Shown here piece after piece: positions 9,040 to 17,710 of a stretch of DNA of 54,206 nt. Location: positions 1 through 54,206 of the forward strand of contig JAUXWZ010000050.1 of assembly GCA_030684835.1 (NCBI GenBank). The letters run 5' to 3'. This DNA is from Beijerinckiaceae bacterium. Lineage in GTDB: Bacteria; Pseudomonadota; Alphaproteobacteria; Rhizobiales; Beijerinckiaceae. Within the stretch, counting starts at the first letter, position 1, and each line of letters begins with the position of its first letter. Under the pieces are notes generated by a model. It was given only the letters and a program-made list of their open reading frames with translations, was not told the DNA's origin and ran no database searches. The translations under genes and the position numbers were made by a program.

Positions 9040-9235
9040 TTATTGAAGCAGGTCCGATCGACTTTGTCTCCATCGTGAGCGGCTTGCGCGACGTGAACGA
9101 TTTGCTGGCAGAACGCGGATTCGTTGGTTCCTGCAAGACCATTCGGCGCCAGGCGCAAGCGCCGACCTAAGGCGCACACCTCATGGCATTTCGAGGAGGT
9201 CGATCTTAAAATAGACGGCCGTCTGCAGAAGTTGT
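9040..9235 (+). pseudogene. Decayed IS6-family transposase fragment
   Basis: Reading the plus strand in the frame of 9055 gives RDVNDLLAERGF, a serine-cysteine pair and KTIRR, then a stop near 9168. This resembles the IS6-family N-terminal helix-turn-helix (RDVEELLAERG...YETVRRW). In another frame shortly after, WHFEEVDLKIDG resembles the W-H-L-D-E start of the IS6 DDE domain with its first aspartate. The part between is deleted or shifted, so no active enzyme can be made. The fragment sits between the Bug gene and the alpha/beta-hydrolase and marks past insertion activity. Terminal repeats were not found. The call rests on recalled family motifs. Confidence 0.5.
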
Positions 9236-9401
9236 CCGCCGTCCTCCCGTGCCCTAGCGGGCGTCAAACTGTCCGATAAATCGGTCGACCATGGCGATCA
9301 TCGAAGACGTGACGATACTCGAGACGAAGCTCACCGCCACGTTCAGCTCTTCAGCGCCAGCCCGGAGTAACACTTAGAAACCCAAGGTTTCGTCGGCTGG
9401 T

Positions 9402-10592
9402 TTAGTCCGCGTAACTTACTCCATCGAAGAAGCCATGCAGCAGGGCATGAACCCAATAGTATGCGATCTTCTCGTTATGCAACCCTGCGAACCCGAAATG
9501 CCCGTAGCGCGGAATCAGTACGACCTTCGCGTTTCGCGCGCGTTGCTTGAACTTGTAGCCCATGAACATTTCGAGCTTGCGGTCTTCGCGATCGCCAAGC
9601 AGCCAGTGATTGCGGTCGTTCTCCCCGACAAGCAGCAGCACGCCGGTGCGAGCGAGCCAGACCGGATCGGGATCGCGTAAATGGTCGAGGTATTCTGCTG
9701 CCGGAAGACCGCAGCGTTTGGCGGTTTCCTCCAGCGCTTGCGCCTGGGCCCAATGCTGGTTGTCGCACACGCCTGATTTCATCTGCGACTTGAAGCGGTC
9801 CGCCCAGACGAAATACTCCTCCGCCCCACCCCAGGGGCAGAGATCGCCCGCGTCTTCGTAGCCAGCGCGCTTGAACGAGGCGACATCCCGACGCGCCATC
9901 GAGTTTGGCGGCGCGACAGGGTCCTTCTTGGCGGCGCAGAACTCCACCCACTCTCTGTACCAGCCGTCCGGTCCGCCGCTGCCCCAGCCCACGATCCCGA
10001 TAATACTGGCCCTTGTCAGACACTCGGCCAACGAGATTGACATCGGACCGCCGGTGGAATGCCCGAAGGAGATCAGCCGGTGGTCAGCCATCGTCCTGTC
10101 GACGAGTTCAGCGCTTCCGGCGAGGATCGTGTTGTACGTGCAGACTTCCGTGCGCCGAATGATTTCGTCGAGCGGGAGTTGCTGATCGAGGAGATAATGC
10201 GGCTGACGCTCGGTGACTGACTCGGTCCATTCGCCGGACGCCGGAATATGTCCGGGATAAGTGATCGCGATGCAGCGGAACCCAAGCCCGGCTAGGATTG
10301 ACGCCAGCCCGGGACGACCGTCAGGTGTCGTTTCGAACTCCTTTTCGCTGCCAGCGCCACCGTGGAACAACGCGAAGCCAACGCCCGGCAACCTTTCCTG
10401 AGCCGGCTCGTAGAGCGTGCCGTGAATGTCCCACTCGAACCCATTGCGGTAGAAGCGATGCCGCACAGGCGATCTGGCGAACGAGGTCCGAAAATCGGGC
10501 TCGGCGATTGCGAGCCAATCCTCGAATCCAGGCTTCAGCAACAGCTGGGACGAGAACAACTCGCTCACAGACGCCGGGTTGTCGCTATGCAT
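9402..10592 (-). CDS. Alpha/beta-hydrolase (dienelactone-hydrolase or esterase-like), unknown substrate
   Basis: This 396-residue protein has an alpha/beta-hydrolase core late in the chain. An oxyanion strand FALFHGGAGS is near residue 75, the nucleophile elbow GHSTGG near residue 180, an acid in LLVGENDRN and the final histidine in RYGHFGFAG. The N-terminal 65 residues and a tryptophan/tyrosine-rich insertion after the elbow (WGSGGPDGWY) form an unassigned cap. No signal peptide is seen, so it is cytoplasmic. The start is uncertain: TTG at 10625 or ATG at 10592; I took the ATG, which has GGAT six bases upstream. The gene follows the Bug gene at 10632-11669 by about 40 bases and is probably co-transcribed with it. 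Its substrate may be the ligand of that Bug protein. Confidence 0.82.
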   Translation of the reverse strand: MHSDNPASVSELFSSQLLLKPGFEDWLAIAEPDFRTSFARSPVRHRFYRNGFEWDIHGTLYEPAQERLPGVGFALFHGGAGSEKEFETTPDGRPGLASILAGLGFRCIAITYPGHIPASGEWTESVTERQPHYLLDQQLPLDEIIRRTEVCTYNTILAGSAELVDRTMADHRLISFGHSTGGPMSISLAECLTRASIIGIVGWGSGGPDGWYREWVEFCAAKKDPVAPPNSMARRDVASFKRAGYEDAGDLCPWGGAEEYFVWADRFKSQMKSGVCDNQHWAQAQALEETAKRCGLPAAEYLDHLRDPDPVWLARTGVLLLVGENDRNHWLLGDREDRKLEMFMGYKFKQRARNAKVVLIPRYGHFGFAGLHNEKIAYYWVHALLHGFFDGVSYAD

Positions 10593-10631
10593 GTTTTTAT
10601 CCAGCCCCAAACATGTTTCGATCAAGCCAGA

Positions 10632-11669
10632 TCAACGCTCGGCAAGCACGGCGCGCGCACGTTCGACTATCTCCGGCGACGCCTGCATCATGGCGTCGAT
10701 GATCTTCTGAATAGAGGCTCCATCAATCGATCGGATCGCCATGCCCATCTTGTCGGCTTCCTGGATCAGCTCCTTGTCTTTCATCGCGCTGGAATAGGCG
10801 TCCCGCAGCGCAGTCACTCTGTCGGCCGAAACGTCGGGAGGCGCGAGCAGAGGCCGTCCCATAGTCTGACGCGCCATGACCAGGTCGATAACGACCCGAT
10901 CCCGCTCATCCTTGACCAGTTCGCTCAACGTTGGGACATGCGGGAGATCAGGACTTCGCTCGCCTGCGAACTGCAGAATCACGTTCGCACGGCCCGACTT
11001 GATCCAGTCGGCCTTATCCACGCGGAAGGAATCCCACGATACGCCTGTGACGCCTGCGAGCTCGCCGTTGTCCATGGCGAGCTGCACTTCGTTCATGCCC
11101 GGATAACCAGCGATGATCTTCAGGTTGGTCCCAAGCATCCGGTTCATAAGCAAGCCAAAAACGTAAGGATCGCTACCTGCGCCGGGAACGCCAACAGCCG
11201 CCGGTGCGCCTTTCTGGACCGCCTGCAGATCAAGCGACGCGTGCTGCATGACGGCGAAGACCGAGATCTCCTTGTTCATGCTGCCGATCCAGGCGAACCT
11301 GTCCGCTTCGAACTTGGAGTTGGATTGCGGCCCGAAAAGCATCGGCTGCATGGCGTTGCCGCGTCCGACCATCGCAATCTCGGAGCCGTCCTTCGGCGCG
11401 GCATTGAACATGTAGTTCATCACCGTTAGCCCGCCCGCGCCGGGCTTGTTGGCCACAATGACAGTCGGCTTGCCCGGCACATACTTGCCGATGTGCCGCG
11501 CGAGCAGGCGCGCGTATGTGTCGTATCCCCCAACGCCGCCGAAAGCCGAGAACCCGACGTTCACAACGAGCTTGGACCAGACAGGCCCCTGCTGCGCCGA
11601 AGCCGGCGCCCAGCCGGAAAGAACCCAAAGGGCCGCCGCGCCACACGCGGCTGTCACAGACTTTGCCAA
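10632..11669 (-). CDS. Bug/TctC-family periplasmic solute-binding protein
   Basis: This 345-residue tripartite-tricarboxylate-type binding protein has a signal peptide of about 25 residues (A-rich core, cut after A-S-A-Q). It carries VVNVGFSAFGGVGGYDTYARLLA, broken here by an unusual extra VG before GYD, and NKPGAGG. The start is TTG at 11669 with a G-rich ribosome site (GGGGGGGA) four bases upstream; no ATG is available nearer the signal peptide. It diverges from the IclR gene at 11741 across a short intergenic region with an inverted repeat, and is followed by an alpha/beta-hydrolase. The inference is a small IclR-controlled uptake and hydrolysis operon. No TctAB subunits are present. Confidence 0.9.
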   Translation of the reverse strand: MAKSVTAACGAAALWVLSGWAPASAQQGPVWSKLVVNVGFSAFGGVGGYDTYARLLARHIGKYVPGKPTVIVANKPGAGGLTVMNYMFNAAPKDGSEIAMVGRGNAMQPMLFGPQSNSKFEADRFAWIGSMNKEISVFAVMQHASLDLQAVQKGAPAAVGVPGAGSDPYVFGLLMNRMLGTNLKIIAGYPGMNEVQLAMDNGELAGVTGVSWDSFRVDKADWIKSGRANVILQFAGERSPDLPHVPTLSELVKDERDRVVIDLVMARQTMGRPLLAPPDVSADRVTALRDAYSSAMKDKELIQEADKMGMAIRSIDGASIQKIIDAMMQASPEIVERARAVLAER

Positions 11670-11691
11670 CGATCCCCCCCTGTCGTAAAAT

Positions 11692-11704
11692 GAAACTTGG
11701 TTTC
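11692..11704. promoter_or_regulatory. Candidate IclR operator (GAAAC-N3-GTTTC)
   Basis: A perfect 5-base inverted repeat, GAAAC TTG GTTTC, lies in the 71-base divergent region between the Bug gene and the IclR gene. Its size and A/T-flanked form (aaTGAAAC...GTTTCgtt) resemble IclR-family operators, which are short palindromes near TGGAAATNATTTCCA. A second, looser repeat, GTTAT-N12-ATAAC, lies at 11705-11726. Position supports autoregulation and control of the Bug gene. No experimental support can be seen in sequence. Confidence 0.45.
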
Positions 11705-11740
11705 GTTATTTCACGACGACGATAACCTTGCATTTTATGT

Positions 11741-12538
11741 ATGGTCAAGAGGTTAGCGGGAGAGATTGTTTTGGCGGGGGAATACACAGTCGCTGCGGTG
11801 AGGCGCGTCGCACAGATATGTTCACTTTTCGATGCGCGTCATTCTCGGTGGACGGTTTCCGAAATCTCGCGCGCGAGCGGCATACCGAAGCGAACTTTAC
11901 CTCGCATCATCTCGATGCTCATCGCTCGCAACCTTCTCGAGGAAGGACCCGACGGCGCATTCTCATTAGGGCCTGCATGGCTGCATCTTGCGAGACTGAA
12001 GACCGAGCGGCTCGACCTGCGAACCATCTCGCGTGGCGTATTTGAGCGATTGCGCCGATCTCTGGACGAGACTTACATCATTGGCGTTCGACGCGGAGAC
12101 CGAAGAGTCATTTCGGAATGTCTCGTGAGCACGCAGTCGATCAGGCGTGTCAGCCATGTCGGCTTCGAGGCGTCACTTCATGTCGGCTCGGCCGGGCGCG
12201 TGATCCTTGCAGGCTTAACCGACGATGAGATCCGTGACTATCTGAGCCGCGTCGCTCTTGTGAATGAGGGGTTCGACACGCTGACGGACCCCGAGAGGTT
12301 GTGGGCTGAAATCCGGCGTGCGCGCAACGACGGCTTCCTGACGGCGAAAGCTGAGGTCACATCGGAAAGCTTCTCATGTTCAGCGCCGGTACGCGACATC
12401 ACCGGCGCAGTGATCGCATCGATCACGATCACCCTGCCGCTTTCGCGTCTGGATGCGGGCCTTGAAGCGCGCGCGATCGACACGGTGCGGCGGGGCGCCC
12501 ATGAGATCGAGCGCGGGATTGGACGTCATGCGGGATAA
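11741..12538 (+). CDS. IclR-family transcriptional regulator
   Basis: This 265-residue regulator has the full IclR layout. An N-terminal winged helix-turn-helix spans about residues 15-75, with the recognition segment SEISRASGIPKRTLPRIISML. The effector domain contains the family's HVGSAGRVILA-like segment (residues 150-162) and a C-terminal S-C-S-A-P-V-R-D. The first ATG (11741) has no ribosome site; TTG at 11771 has GGGAGA seven bases upstream and may be the true start, shortening the protein by ten residues. It overlaps the next IclR gene by 11 bases. It probably controls the divergent Bug-hydrolase operon. Confidence 0.9.
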   Translation: MVKRLAGEIVLAGEYTVAAVRRVAQICSLFDARHSRWTVSEISRASGIPKRTLPRIISMLIARNLLEEGPDGAFSLGPAWLHLARLKTERLDLRTISRGVFERLRRSLDETYIIGVRRGDRRVISECLVSTQSIRRVSHVGFEASLHVGSAGRVILAGLTDDEIRDYLSRVALVNEGFDTLTDPERLWAEIRRARNDGFLTAKAEVTSESFSCSAPVRDITGAVIASITITLPLSRLDAGLEARAIDTVRRGAHEIERGIGRHAG

Positions 12539-13214
12539 GGGCTTGCAGACGCCAGCAGGAACGGATGTGCGCGTTATAGCCCGCGCATTTGATATCCTCG
12601 ACCTGTTTCAGGCAGGCGCGCCTGCCCTCTCCTTGATGGAGATCGTGCATGCGACAGGGCTGAGCAAAGCGACGGCTTACCGCCTCCTGTCCACGCTGAC
12701 AGCAGATGACATCCTTCGTCAGCGTCCCGACGGCGCCTACGAACTCGGATTCTTCAGCGTTCACCGGGCCAACGCTTACCTTTCCAGCAATTCACTCGTG
12801 CGGCGCTTCAAGGAGGCGATGGCTTCGCTCAGCCGAACCCTGTGCGAGACGGTCATCCTCTCCGAACGCAAGGGCGACCTAATCACCGACGTGGATGTCA
12901 TCGCCGCGCCTTCTGCCGTGGTCAGCGTACCACCGACGGGCACGTCGTCGCTTCTGCACCTTCGTCTCCCGGGCCGCGCTGTGTTGGCGGCCGGGACAGA
13001 ATCTGAGCGACAAGCATACGCTGCACGCAATCGATTGAAGTCAATCAACGGCGCCTCAGCCGACGACGGCTGCGAGTTTGGAGTAGCCCGAACGATCAGC
13101 GACGGCTGTGGCGACGTCGCAGGCGTCATCTGGATATCGGTTCCAACCGCCAAAGACATTGATAGTGAAAGATTTTCGGGATCACTGGATTTGGCCATCA
13201 GGCAAAGTGGCTGA
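12528..13214 (+). CDS. IclR-family transcriptional regulator (second of an overlapping pair, short effector domain)
   Basis: This is a second IclR-type protein, 228 residues from the ATG at 12528, which lies inside the end of the first regulator gene. The helix-turn-helix (LSLMEIVHATGLSKATAYRLLSTL) is at about residues 30-55. The effector domain is compressed: the stretch before G-V-A-R-T-I-S lacks residues normally present between the dimer helix and the conserved C-terminal strands, so ligand binding may differ from the classical fold. In-frame alternatives at 12453 and 12501 would add 25 or 9 residues inside the upstream gene. Two IclR proteins encoded back to back suggest a heteromeric or hierarchical switch, which is inference. 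Confidence 0.83.
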   Translation: MRDKGLQTPAGTDVRVIARAFDILDLFQAGAPALSLMEIVHATGLSKATAYRLLSTLTADDILRQRPDGAYELGFFSVHRANAYLSSNSLVRRFKEAMASLSRTLCETVILSERKGDLITDVDVIAAPSAVVSVPPTGTSSLLHLRLPGRAVLAAGTESERQAYAARNRLKSINGASADDGCEFGVARTISDGCGDVAGVIWISVPTAKDIDSERFSGSLDLAIRQSG

Positions 13215-13714
13215 CGGCAGTCGATGTCCCAAGGGCTGGCGCCGCCCAGATTTGTTGGAGCGGCGTTCTGATATGCTCTCAGCAACCCTTGCTCCCCCGA
13301 CGCCGCATAAACTCAACTAACAGTTAACGCCGCGTCCTCTCGTAAGTCACGCTGTCTTCTATCTTAATTCATCTGCCGACGGACAGCCTCTAGCAACAGA
13401 CACTGATGCCTCGGCTCGATGCGCTGACGCACCAGCGACAGCAGGGACTTCTATAGGAACCAAGCTCACTGCTTATTACCCTACTATATTGTTCAAGATA
13501 CTTGACTCAATCGATTCCCAGCACCATCATATTTGGTTAAGATGAGAAAGTAGCCCGATCCTTGCTCGGCGGCTAGGCCTTCTTAGAACTCACAGTAGGC
13601 ATTCGCTCCTCTGGAGTATTAGGAAATTTCGGGTTCAACTAATAGTGTTGCCTTAAGCCTTGCCTCGGCTTAACCTTCATGTGCATCATCGCGATGAACA
13701 CTCTGGGGGCTGAT
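13215..13714. other. Intergenic gap before aqpZ
   Basis: About 500 bases with no supportable gene and a clearly AT-richer composition in the middle (13480-13550). No tRNA or transposase motif was recognised. The right end holds an inverted repeat (13653-13673) and the aqpZ ribosome site. Confidence 0.4.
13653..13673. promoter_or_regulatory. Inverted repeat upstream of aqpZ
   Basis: TTAAGCC-N7-GGCTTAA, a perfect 7-base repeat, lies 42-62 bases before the aqpZ start. It could be an operator or a leader hairpin. No regulator in the window is an obvious partner. Confidence 0.35.
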
Positions 13715-14431
13715 ATGTTTCGCAAGCTTGCCGCAGAATTCGTAGGCACCTTCTGGCTAGTTCTAGGTGGGTGCGGCAGCGCTGTTCTTGCTGCGGCCTA
13801 TCCTGAGCTCGGGATCGGTTTCGTCGGTGTGTCGCTGGCGTTTGGTTTAACCGTTCTCACTATGGCCTATGCTGTCGGTGGCATTTCCGGAGGGCATTTC
13901 AACCCGGCAGTGTCGCTCGGCCTTGCTATCGCAGATAGATTTTCATGGCCGGAGATAGTTCCTTATTGGGTCGCGCAGGTTACTGGCGGTGTTGCTGGCG
14001 CCGCAGTTCTCTACGCCATTGCCTCGGGCGCTCCCGACTTCACTCCAGGCGGCTTCGCGTCGAATGGCTACGGTGCGTTATCGCCCGGCAGATACACTCT
14101 GGCAGCGGGGTTGATCGCTGAGATCGTTCTCACTGCGAGCTTTCTTATCATCATACTTGGCTCGACATCGCGCGCCGCTCCGACCGGCTTCGCGCCCCTG
14201 ACGATTGGAATGGGCCTCGCACTAATACATCTTATTTCCATCCCAGTAACAAACACCTCCGTCAATCCAGCTCGGTCAACGGCCGCAGCCTTGTTTGCTG
14301 AGACAGCAGCCATCTCACAATTGTGGATGTTTTGGGTCGCTCCACTTGCCGGCGCTGCTATTGGCGCCATCATTTGGCGCTTCGTTCTGTCCCCTGGTGA
14401 ATCTCCCGCTCAAGTCGGCAGAGAAGTTTGA
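13715..14431 (+). CDS. aqpZ: Aquaporin Z
   Basis: This 238-residue inner-membrane water channel has six hydrophobic segments and both pore-forming half-helices: NPA in [10 protein letters not shown] (about residues 57-66) and NPARS (about residues 182-186). The arginine following the second NPA is the selectivity-filter arginine. The residue five before it is a threonine, with no aspartate insertion of the aquaglyceroporin type, so water rather than glycerol is the expected cargo. The ATG at 13715 follows GGGGG at good spacing and gives the usual M-x-R-K-L-A-A-E-F-x-G-T-F start; an upstream ATG at 13679 is rejected. It appears to be a single-gene unit. Confidence 0.95.
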   Translation: MFRKLAAEFVGTFWLVLGGCGSAVLAAAYPELGIGFVGVSLAFGLTVLTMAYAVGGISGGHFNPAVSLGLAIADRFSWPEIVPYWVAQVTGGVAGAAVLYAIASGAPDFTPGGFASNGYGALSPGRYTLAAGLIAEIVLTASFLIIILGSTSRAAPTGFAPLTIGMGLALIHLISIPVTNTSVNPARSTAAALFAETAAISQLWMFWVAPLAGAAIGAIIWRFVLSPGESPAQVGREV

Positions 14432-14445
14432 GCTTCACCAAAGAA

Positions 14446-14466
14446 CGCGGTCGACAGACGACCGCG
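14446..14466 (+). terminator. Hairpin after aqpZ
   Basis: CGCGGTCG-ACAGA-CGACCGCG, a perfect 8-base stem, lies 15 bases after the aqpZ stop. No U run follows, so it may act as an mRNA end-stabiliser or a weak terminator rather than a classic intrinsic terminator. Confidence 0.5.
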
Positions 14467-14958
14467 CTCCAAAGTCCGATTACCAAAGACTCAACTAGTC
14501 ATGACTGCGGTAATAGCCGGAAAACTCCAGCCTTCAGCGGCTCAAAAGATGGGATCAGAGCACTTGAAGCTGGACCCGACTTATAGCCGGCGGGAAAAAT
14601 GGAGAGCAGGTCAAAATATCATGCGTCCGTCCGTATGAAGATAGACCTCATCCAGGTGTTAGGTTTGGGGGCTGCGTGAGGCTACTGCGGATAAACGGCC
14701 CGAGGTGATTAAGCCACCGTCGTGGTGTCTCATAGGAGCCTGTGATGGCCGCGTTTGGCCGACAAATCCTCGACGTCACGGAAGCTTAACAGGAATCGAG
14801 GTACAGCCGGACCGGCTGCTGGATCGCCTCAGGCTATCGAGCCGTGACCAGATTCGCCTATCGCATCAATGAATTATCGCGTACGTCTTTGCAGGAGTTC
14901 CATACCTCAGCCGAAGCCATCACTATGATCGGCGGCAGGTCATTAGGAGAAAAGCACA
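14467..14958. other. Intergenic gap without recognisable genes
   Basis: About 490 bases between the aqpZ hairpin and the small membrane protein gene. Frames are short and broken on both strands; no known motif was recognised. The right edge contains the AGGAG ribosome site of the small gene. Confidence 0.35.
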
Positions 14959-15105
14959 TTGAGCCGCAACACACTGATGGTTGTCGTCGGACTTCTAGCT
15001 GTTCTCATTGGCGTCATTGGTTATCAGCTTTATCAAGAACGTCAAAAGACCTCGGGAATTGAGATCACTATCGGGGAGCGGGGAATTTCAGTCGAAAAAA
15101 AGTAG
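14959..15105 (+). CDS. Small single-pass membrane protein (48 residues), unknown function
   Basis: The reading frame from TTG at 14959 encodes 48 residues. A polar start (SRNT) leads to one clear transmembrane helix (about residues 6-24, ending in YQLYQE), followed by a short periplasmic-type tail (QKTSGIEI, then GERGISVEKK). AGGAG lies eight bases before the TTG and the stop is TAG at 15103. The layout, a helix followed by G-Y-Q-L-Y-Q-E-x-Q-K-T-S-G-I-E-I, matches from memory a small hypothetical family common in Rhizobiales. That conservation supports translation, but I know of no function. It is shorter than the usual ORF cut-off and easily missed. Confidence 0.7.
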   Translation: MSRNTLMVVVGLLAVLIGVIGYQLYQERQKTSGIEITIGERGISVEKK

Positions 15106-15491
15106 CTTTGTGAGCATCTCACGAGCCTAGAGACATAGGAAATCCGGACTCGCGCGACAACGCAGCAGTAATGATCCATTCAAAGTCGCTGACGAATGTC
15201 AGCCGGAGCGAATATATCATTAGCCCGCGCGCTGCGTTTTGCGCGGCGTTGACGCATACGGCAACAAAGGCTCTGGATATAAGCTTCGAATAGGGCAGTT
15301 AAAGAAAATGGAAGCCGCTCCATTTCCCTGCCCCTCAACACAGTTCTTTCCATCATGCGGATATGCCGACGGCGCAATCTCAAAGGTTCGATTTCCGAGC
15401 GCTCCGCAAGCAGTCAACCTCGACAGTAAGACACCAAAAAGAATATGCTGTGGTCGAGACCCTTCGCTACCAGCACGGGAGGCCGCCGCCA
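15106..15491. other. Intergenic gap before the M20 hydrolase
   Basis: This gap of about 385 bases holds a 67-codon minus-strand frame (15180-15383) rich in arginine. Its composition is not implausible for a gene, but it has no convincing ribosome site or homology I recognise, so I leave it uncalled. The right edge contains GGGAGG, the ribosome site of the M20 hydrolase. Confidence 0.35.
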
Positions 15492-16733
15492 TTGACCACA
15501 ACGCATAATCTGCGGATCAACGGTGAGCGCCTTTGGGGCAGCCTCATAGAGATGGCGCGGGTCGGCGGAACGCCTCGCGGCGGCTGTAATCGACAAACAC
15601 TGACGCCTGAGGATCGCCAAGGGCGACTATTGTTCAAGCGTTGGTGCGAAGAAGCAGGAATGAGCGTACGCGTTGACCGGCTCGGGTCGATGTTCGCACG
15701 CTTCGAAGGCCGTGAGAATCTTGCACCGATTGTCATAGGCTCACACCTCGACACGCAACCCACCGGCGGTAAGTTCGACGGAGTCCTGGGAGTGCTTGCC
15801 GGTCTCGAAGCCGTTCGCTGCCTGCGCGAATCCGGTTACACGCCGCGACGTCCAATCGAGATCGTCAATTGGACAAACGAGGAAGGCTGCCGCTTTACGC
15901 CCGTCATGATGGGCTCATCCGTGTTTGCTGGCGTCTTTCCGCTGGAGCTGGCGCTCACCGCTCGCGATGCGCAGGGCGCGATTCTTGCCGACGAGCTCGC
16001 GAAGATGGAGCTTACCTGCGACGCGCCGATGGGCGGGCGCGAGATAGCTGCCTATCTCGAACTGCACATCGAACAGGGTCCGATACTGGAAGACGGGGGC
16101 TATGACATCGGCTTCGTTTCCGGCGGACAGGGTCACAAGTGGTACGATGTCGAGTTGTCGGGGTACGAACAGCGCGCTGGTACGACGCCGATGCCCGTGC
16201 GCCGCGACGCGCTTGTTGGCGCAGCGTATCTGATCAGCGAAATTCGGCGCATTGGTCTCGATTTCGCGCCGCTTGGCGTCGCAACTGTCGGCTTCATTCA
16301 GGCAAGGCCGAACTCGCGGAACGTCATCCCCGGCGAAGTATTGATGAGCGTGGACCTGCGCCATCCCGACGGAGACTGCCTCGCCGCCATGCATGAGGCG
16401 TTCGTCGCAGCGTTGGAGGCGACCCGAGATCGCTTCCAGCTGGACGGAAAACAGAACTGCGTTTCCGAGCACGCGCCCGTCTCTTTCGATGCGCGTCTAC
16501 TCGATGTCGTGCGACGCATATCGGGGGACCTTGGACTGCGGGGCCGCGACATCATCTCCGGCGCCGGCCACGACGCGTTTCACCTAGCGCGCATTTCGCC
16601 AACTGCGATGATCTTCACGCCGTGCCGAGGTGGCGTAAGTCATAACGAGAGCGAGGACATCACGCGCGAATGGGCAACTAACGGCGCAACCGTGCTACTG
16701 AGGACCGCGCTCGAACTGGCCGAAACGCTCTAG
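15492..16733 (+). CDS. M20-family amidohydrolase, N-carbamoyl-amino-acid / allantoate / ureidoglycolate type
   Basis: This is a cytoplasmic binuclear-metal hydrolase of 413 residues, the normal length for the hydantoinase/carbamoylase subfamily. It cleaves N-carbamoyl (ureido) groups, releasing CO2 and ammonia. Metal ligands are seen as H85 (GSHLDTQPTGG), D97 (KFDGVLG), E131 (NEEG), H192 (ELHIEQGP) and H384 (VSHNESE). The segment HLDTQPTGGKFDG is diagnostic for carbamoylases and allantoate or ureidoglycolate hydrolases. The TTG at 15492 is chosen because GGGAGG lies nine bases upstream and the protein then begins like family members; the frame is open back to 15363. It converges with the ABC operon, overlapping its stop by four bases. 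Likely partners are that importer and the racemase-family protein at 24179. Confidence 0.92.
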   Translation: MTTTHNLRINGERLWGSLIEMARVGGTPRGGCNRQTLTPEDRQGRLLFKRWCEEAGMSVRVDRLGSMFARFEGRENLAPIVIGSHLDTQPTGGKFDGVLGVLAGLEAVRCLRESGYTPRRPIEIVNWTNEEGCRFTPVMMGSSVFAGVFPLELALTARDAQGAILADELAKMELTCDAPMGGREIAAYLELHIEQGPILEDGGYDIGFVSGGQGHKWYDVELSGYEQRAGTTPMPVRRDALVGAAYLISEIRRIGLDFAPLGVATVGFIQARPNSRNVIPGEVLMSVDLRHPDGDCLAAMHEAFVAALEATRDRFQLDGKQNCVSEHAPVSFDARLLDVVRRISGDLGLRGRDIISGAGHDAFHLARISPTAMIFTPCRGGVSHNESEDITREWATNGATVLLRTALELAETL

Positions 16734-17710
16734 GCTGGCGACGCAACCGCGGCCGCGTGGACGCAACGCACGTAGCGCTCTGGCCCGAGCCTTACTACCG
16801 GCGGCAGTATGCGCTCGCACACGTCGATCTTCGAAGGGCACCGTGGCGCAAATGGGCATGCGGTTGGCGCCTCGTTGAGCGCAGGCGGCGCACCGGGAAT
16901 AGCGCTGAGCCGTTCACCCTTAGCTGCGCCGTGTAAGTTAGCGGCTAGTAGCCCGCGCGTGTAAGGGTGCTGCGGTGCGCTTATCACCTCGCGCAGACTG
17001 CCCGTCTCCACGATCTGACCCGCATACATAACCGCGATGCGATCGGAGACTTCCACCGCGACGCCGATATCGTGGGTGACGAAGATCATGCCCATACCGA
17101 ATTCCTGCTGCAGTTCGCGTAACAAGAGCAGGATCTGGATTTGTACCGTGGCGTCGAGCGCCGTTGTCGGCTCGTCAGCCAGGAGGAGCTTTGGTCGACA
17201 GGCGATGGCGAGCGCAATCATCGCACGCTGCCGCATGCCCCCCGACATTTCGTGCGGATAAGCGTTCAGGCGGCGCTCGGGTGAAGGAATACGCACGCGT
17301 GTCAAGGCTTCCAGCGCTCGAACTCGACCAGCCGCCCTCGATACGCCTTCATGGCGCATCACGGCCTCGGCGATCTGTTCTCCGATGGTGTAAACAGGAT
17401 CGAGCGCCAGCATCGGATCCTGAAAGATCATCGAGACGACGCCGCCACGATGGTCTGCGAGCGAGCGTCCGCTCAATGTCGTGACGTCAACACCTCGCAC
17501 GCGCACACCGCCTTCGATGCGCGTGCGCTTCTCCGGCAGAAGCCGCAACAAAGTTTTCAACGTGACGCTCTTGCCCGATCCGCTCTCGCCCAGGATGCTC
17601 AACGTCTCGCCTGCCTGCAATGTGAGGCTGACGCCGTTCACGGCGTGGACGGTGCGCTCGCCATGAAACGTGACGAACAGGTCTCGAACGTCGACGAGCG
17701 GTTGAGTCAT
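16730..17710 (-). CDS. ABC transporter ATP-binding protein, OppD/DppD type
   Basis: This 326-residue ATPase belongs to the second peptide/opine-type importer. Walker A is GESGSGKS near residue 40, the Q-loop MIFQD, the signature MSGGMRQR, Walker B LLLADE and the H-loop VTHD. The C-terminal cysteine cluster (C-P-F-A-P-R-C-P-x8-C) is the DppD extension that can bind an iron-sulfur cluster in homologues. The start ATG at 17710 overlaps the stop of the OppF-type gene as ATGA, and the gene is last in the operon, tail to tail with the M20 hydrolase. Confidence 0.93.
   Translation of the reverse strand: MTQPLVDVRDLFVTFHGERTVHAVNGVSLTLQAGETLSILGESGSGKSVTLKTLLRLLPEKRTRIEGGVRVRGVDVTTLSGRSLADHRGGVVSMIFQDPMLALDPVYTIGEQIAEAVMRHEGVSRAAGRVRALEALTRVRIPSPERRLNAYPHEMSGGMRQRAMIALAIACRPKLLLADEPTTALDATVQIQILLLLRELQQEFGMGMIFVTHDIGVAVEVSDRIAVMYAGQIVETGSLREVISAPQHPYTRGLLAANLHGAAKGERLSAIPGAPPALNEAPTACPFAPRCPSKIDVCERILPPVVRLGPERYVRCVHAAAVASPA

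Noticed and set aside
15180..15383. 67-codon minus-strand frame before the M20 hydrolase
   Set aside because: It is arginine-rich, without a ribosome site or known family, and may lie in the leader of the hydrolase gene.
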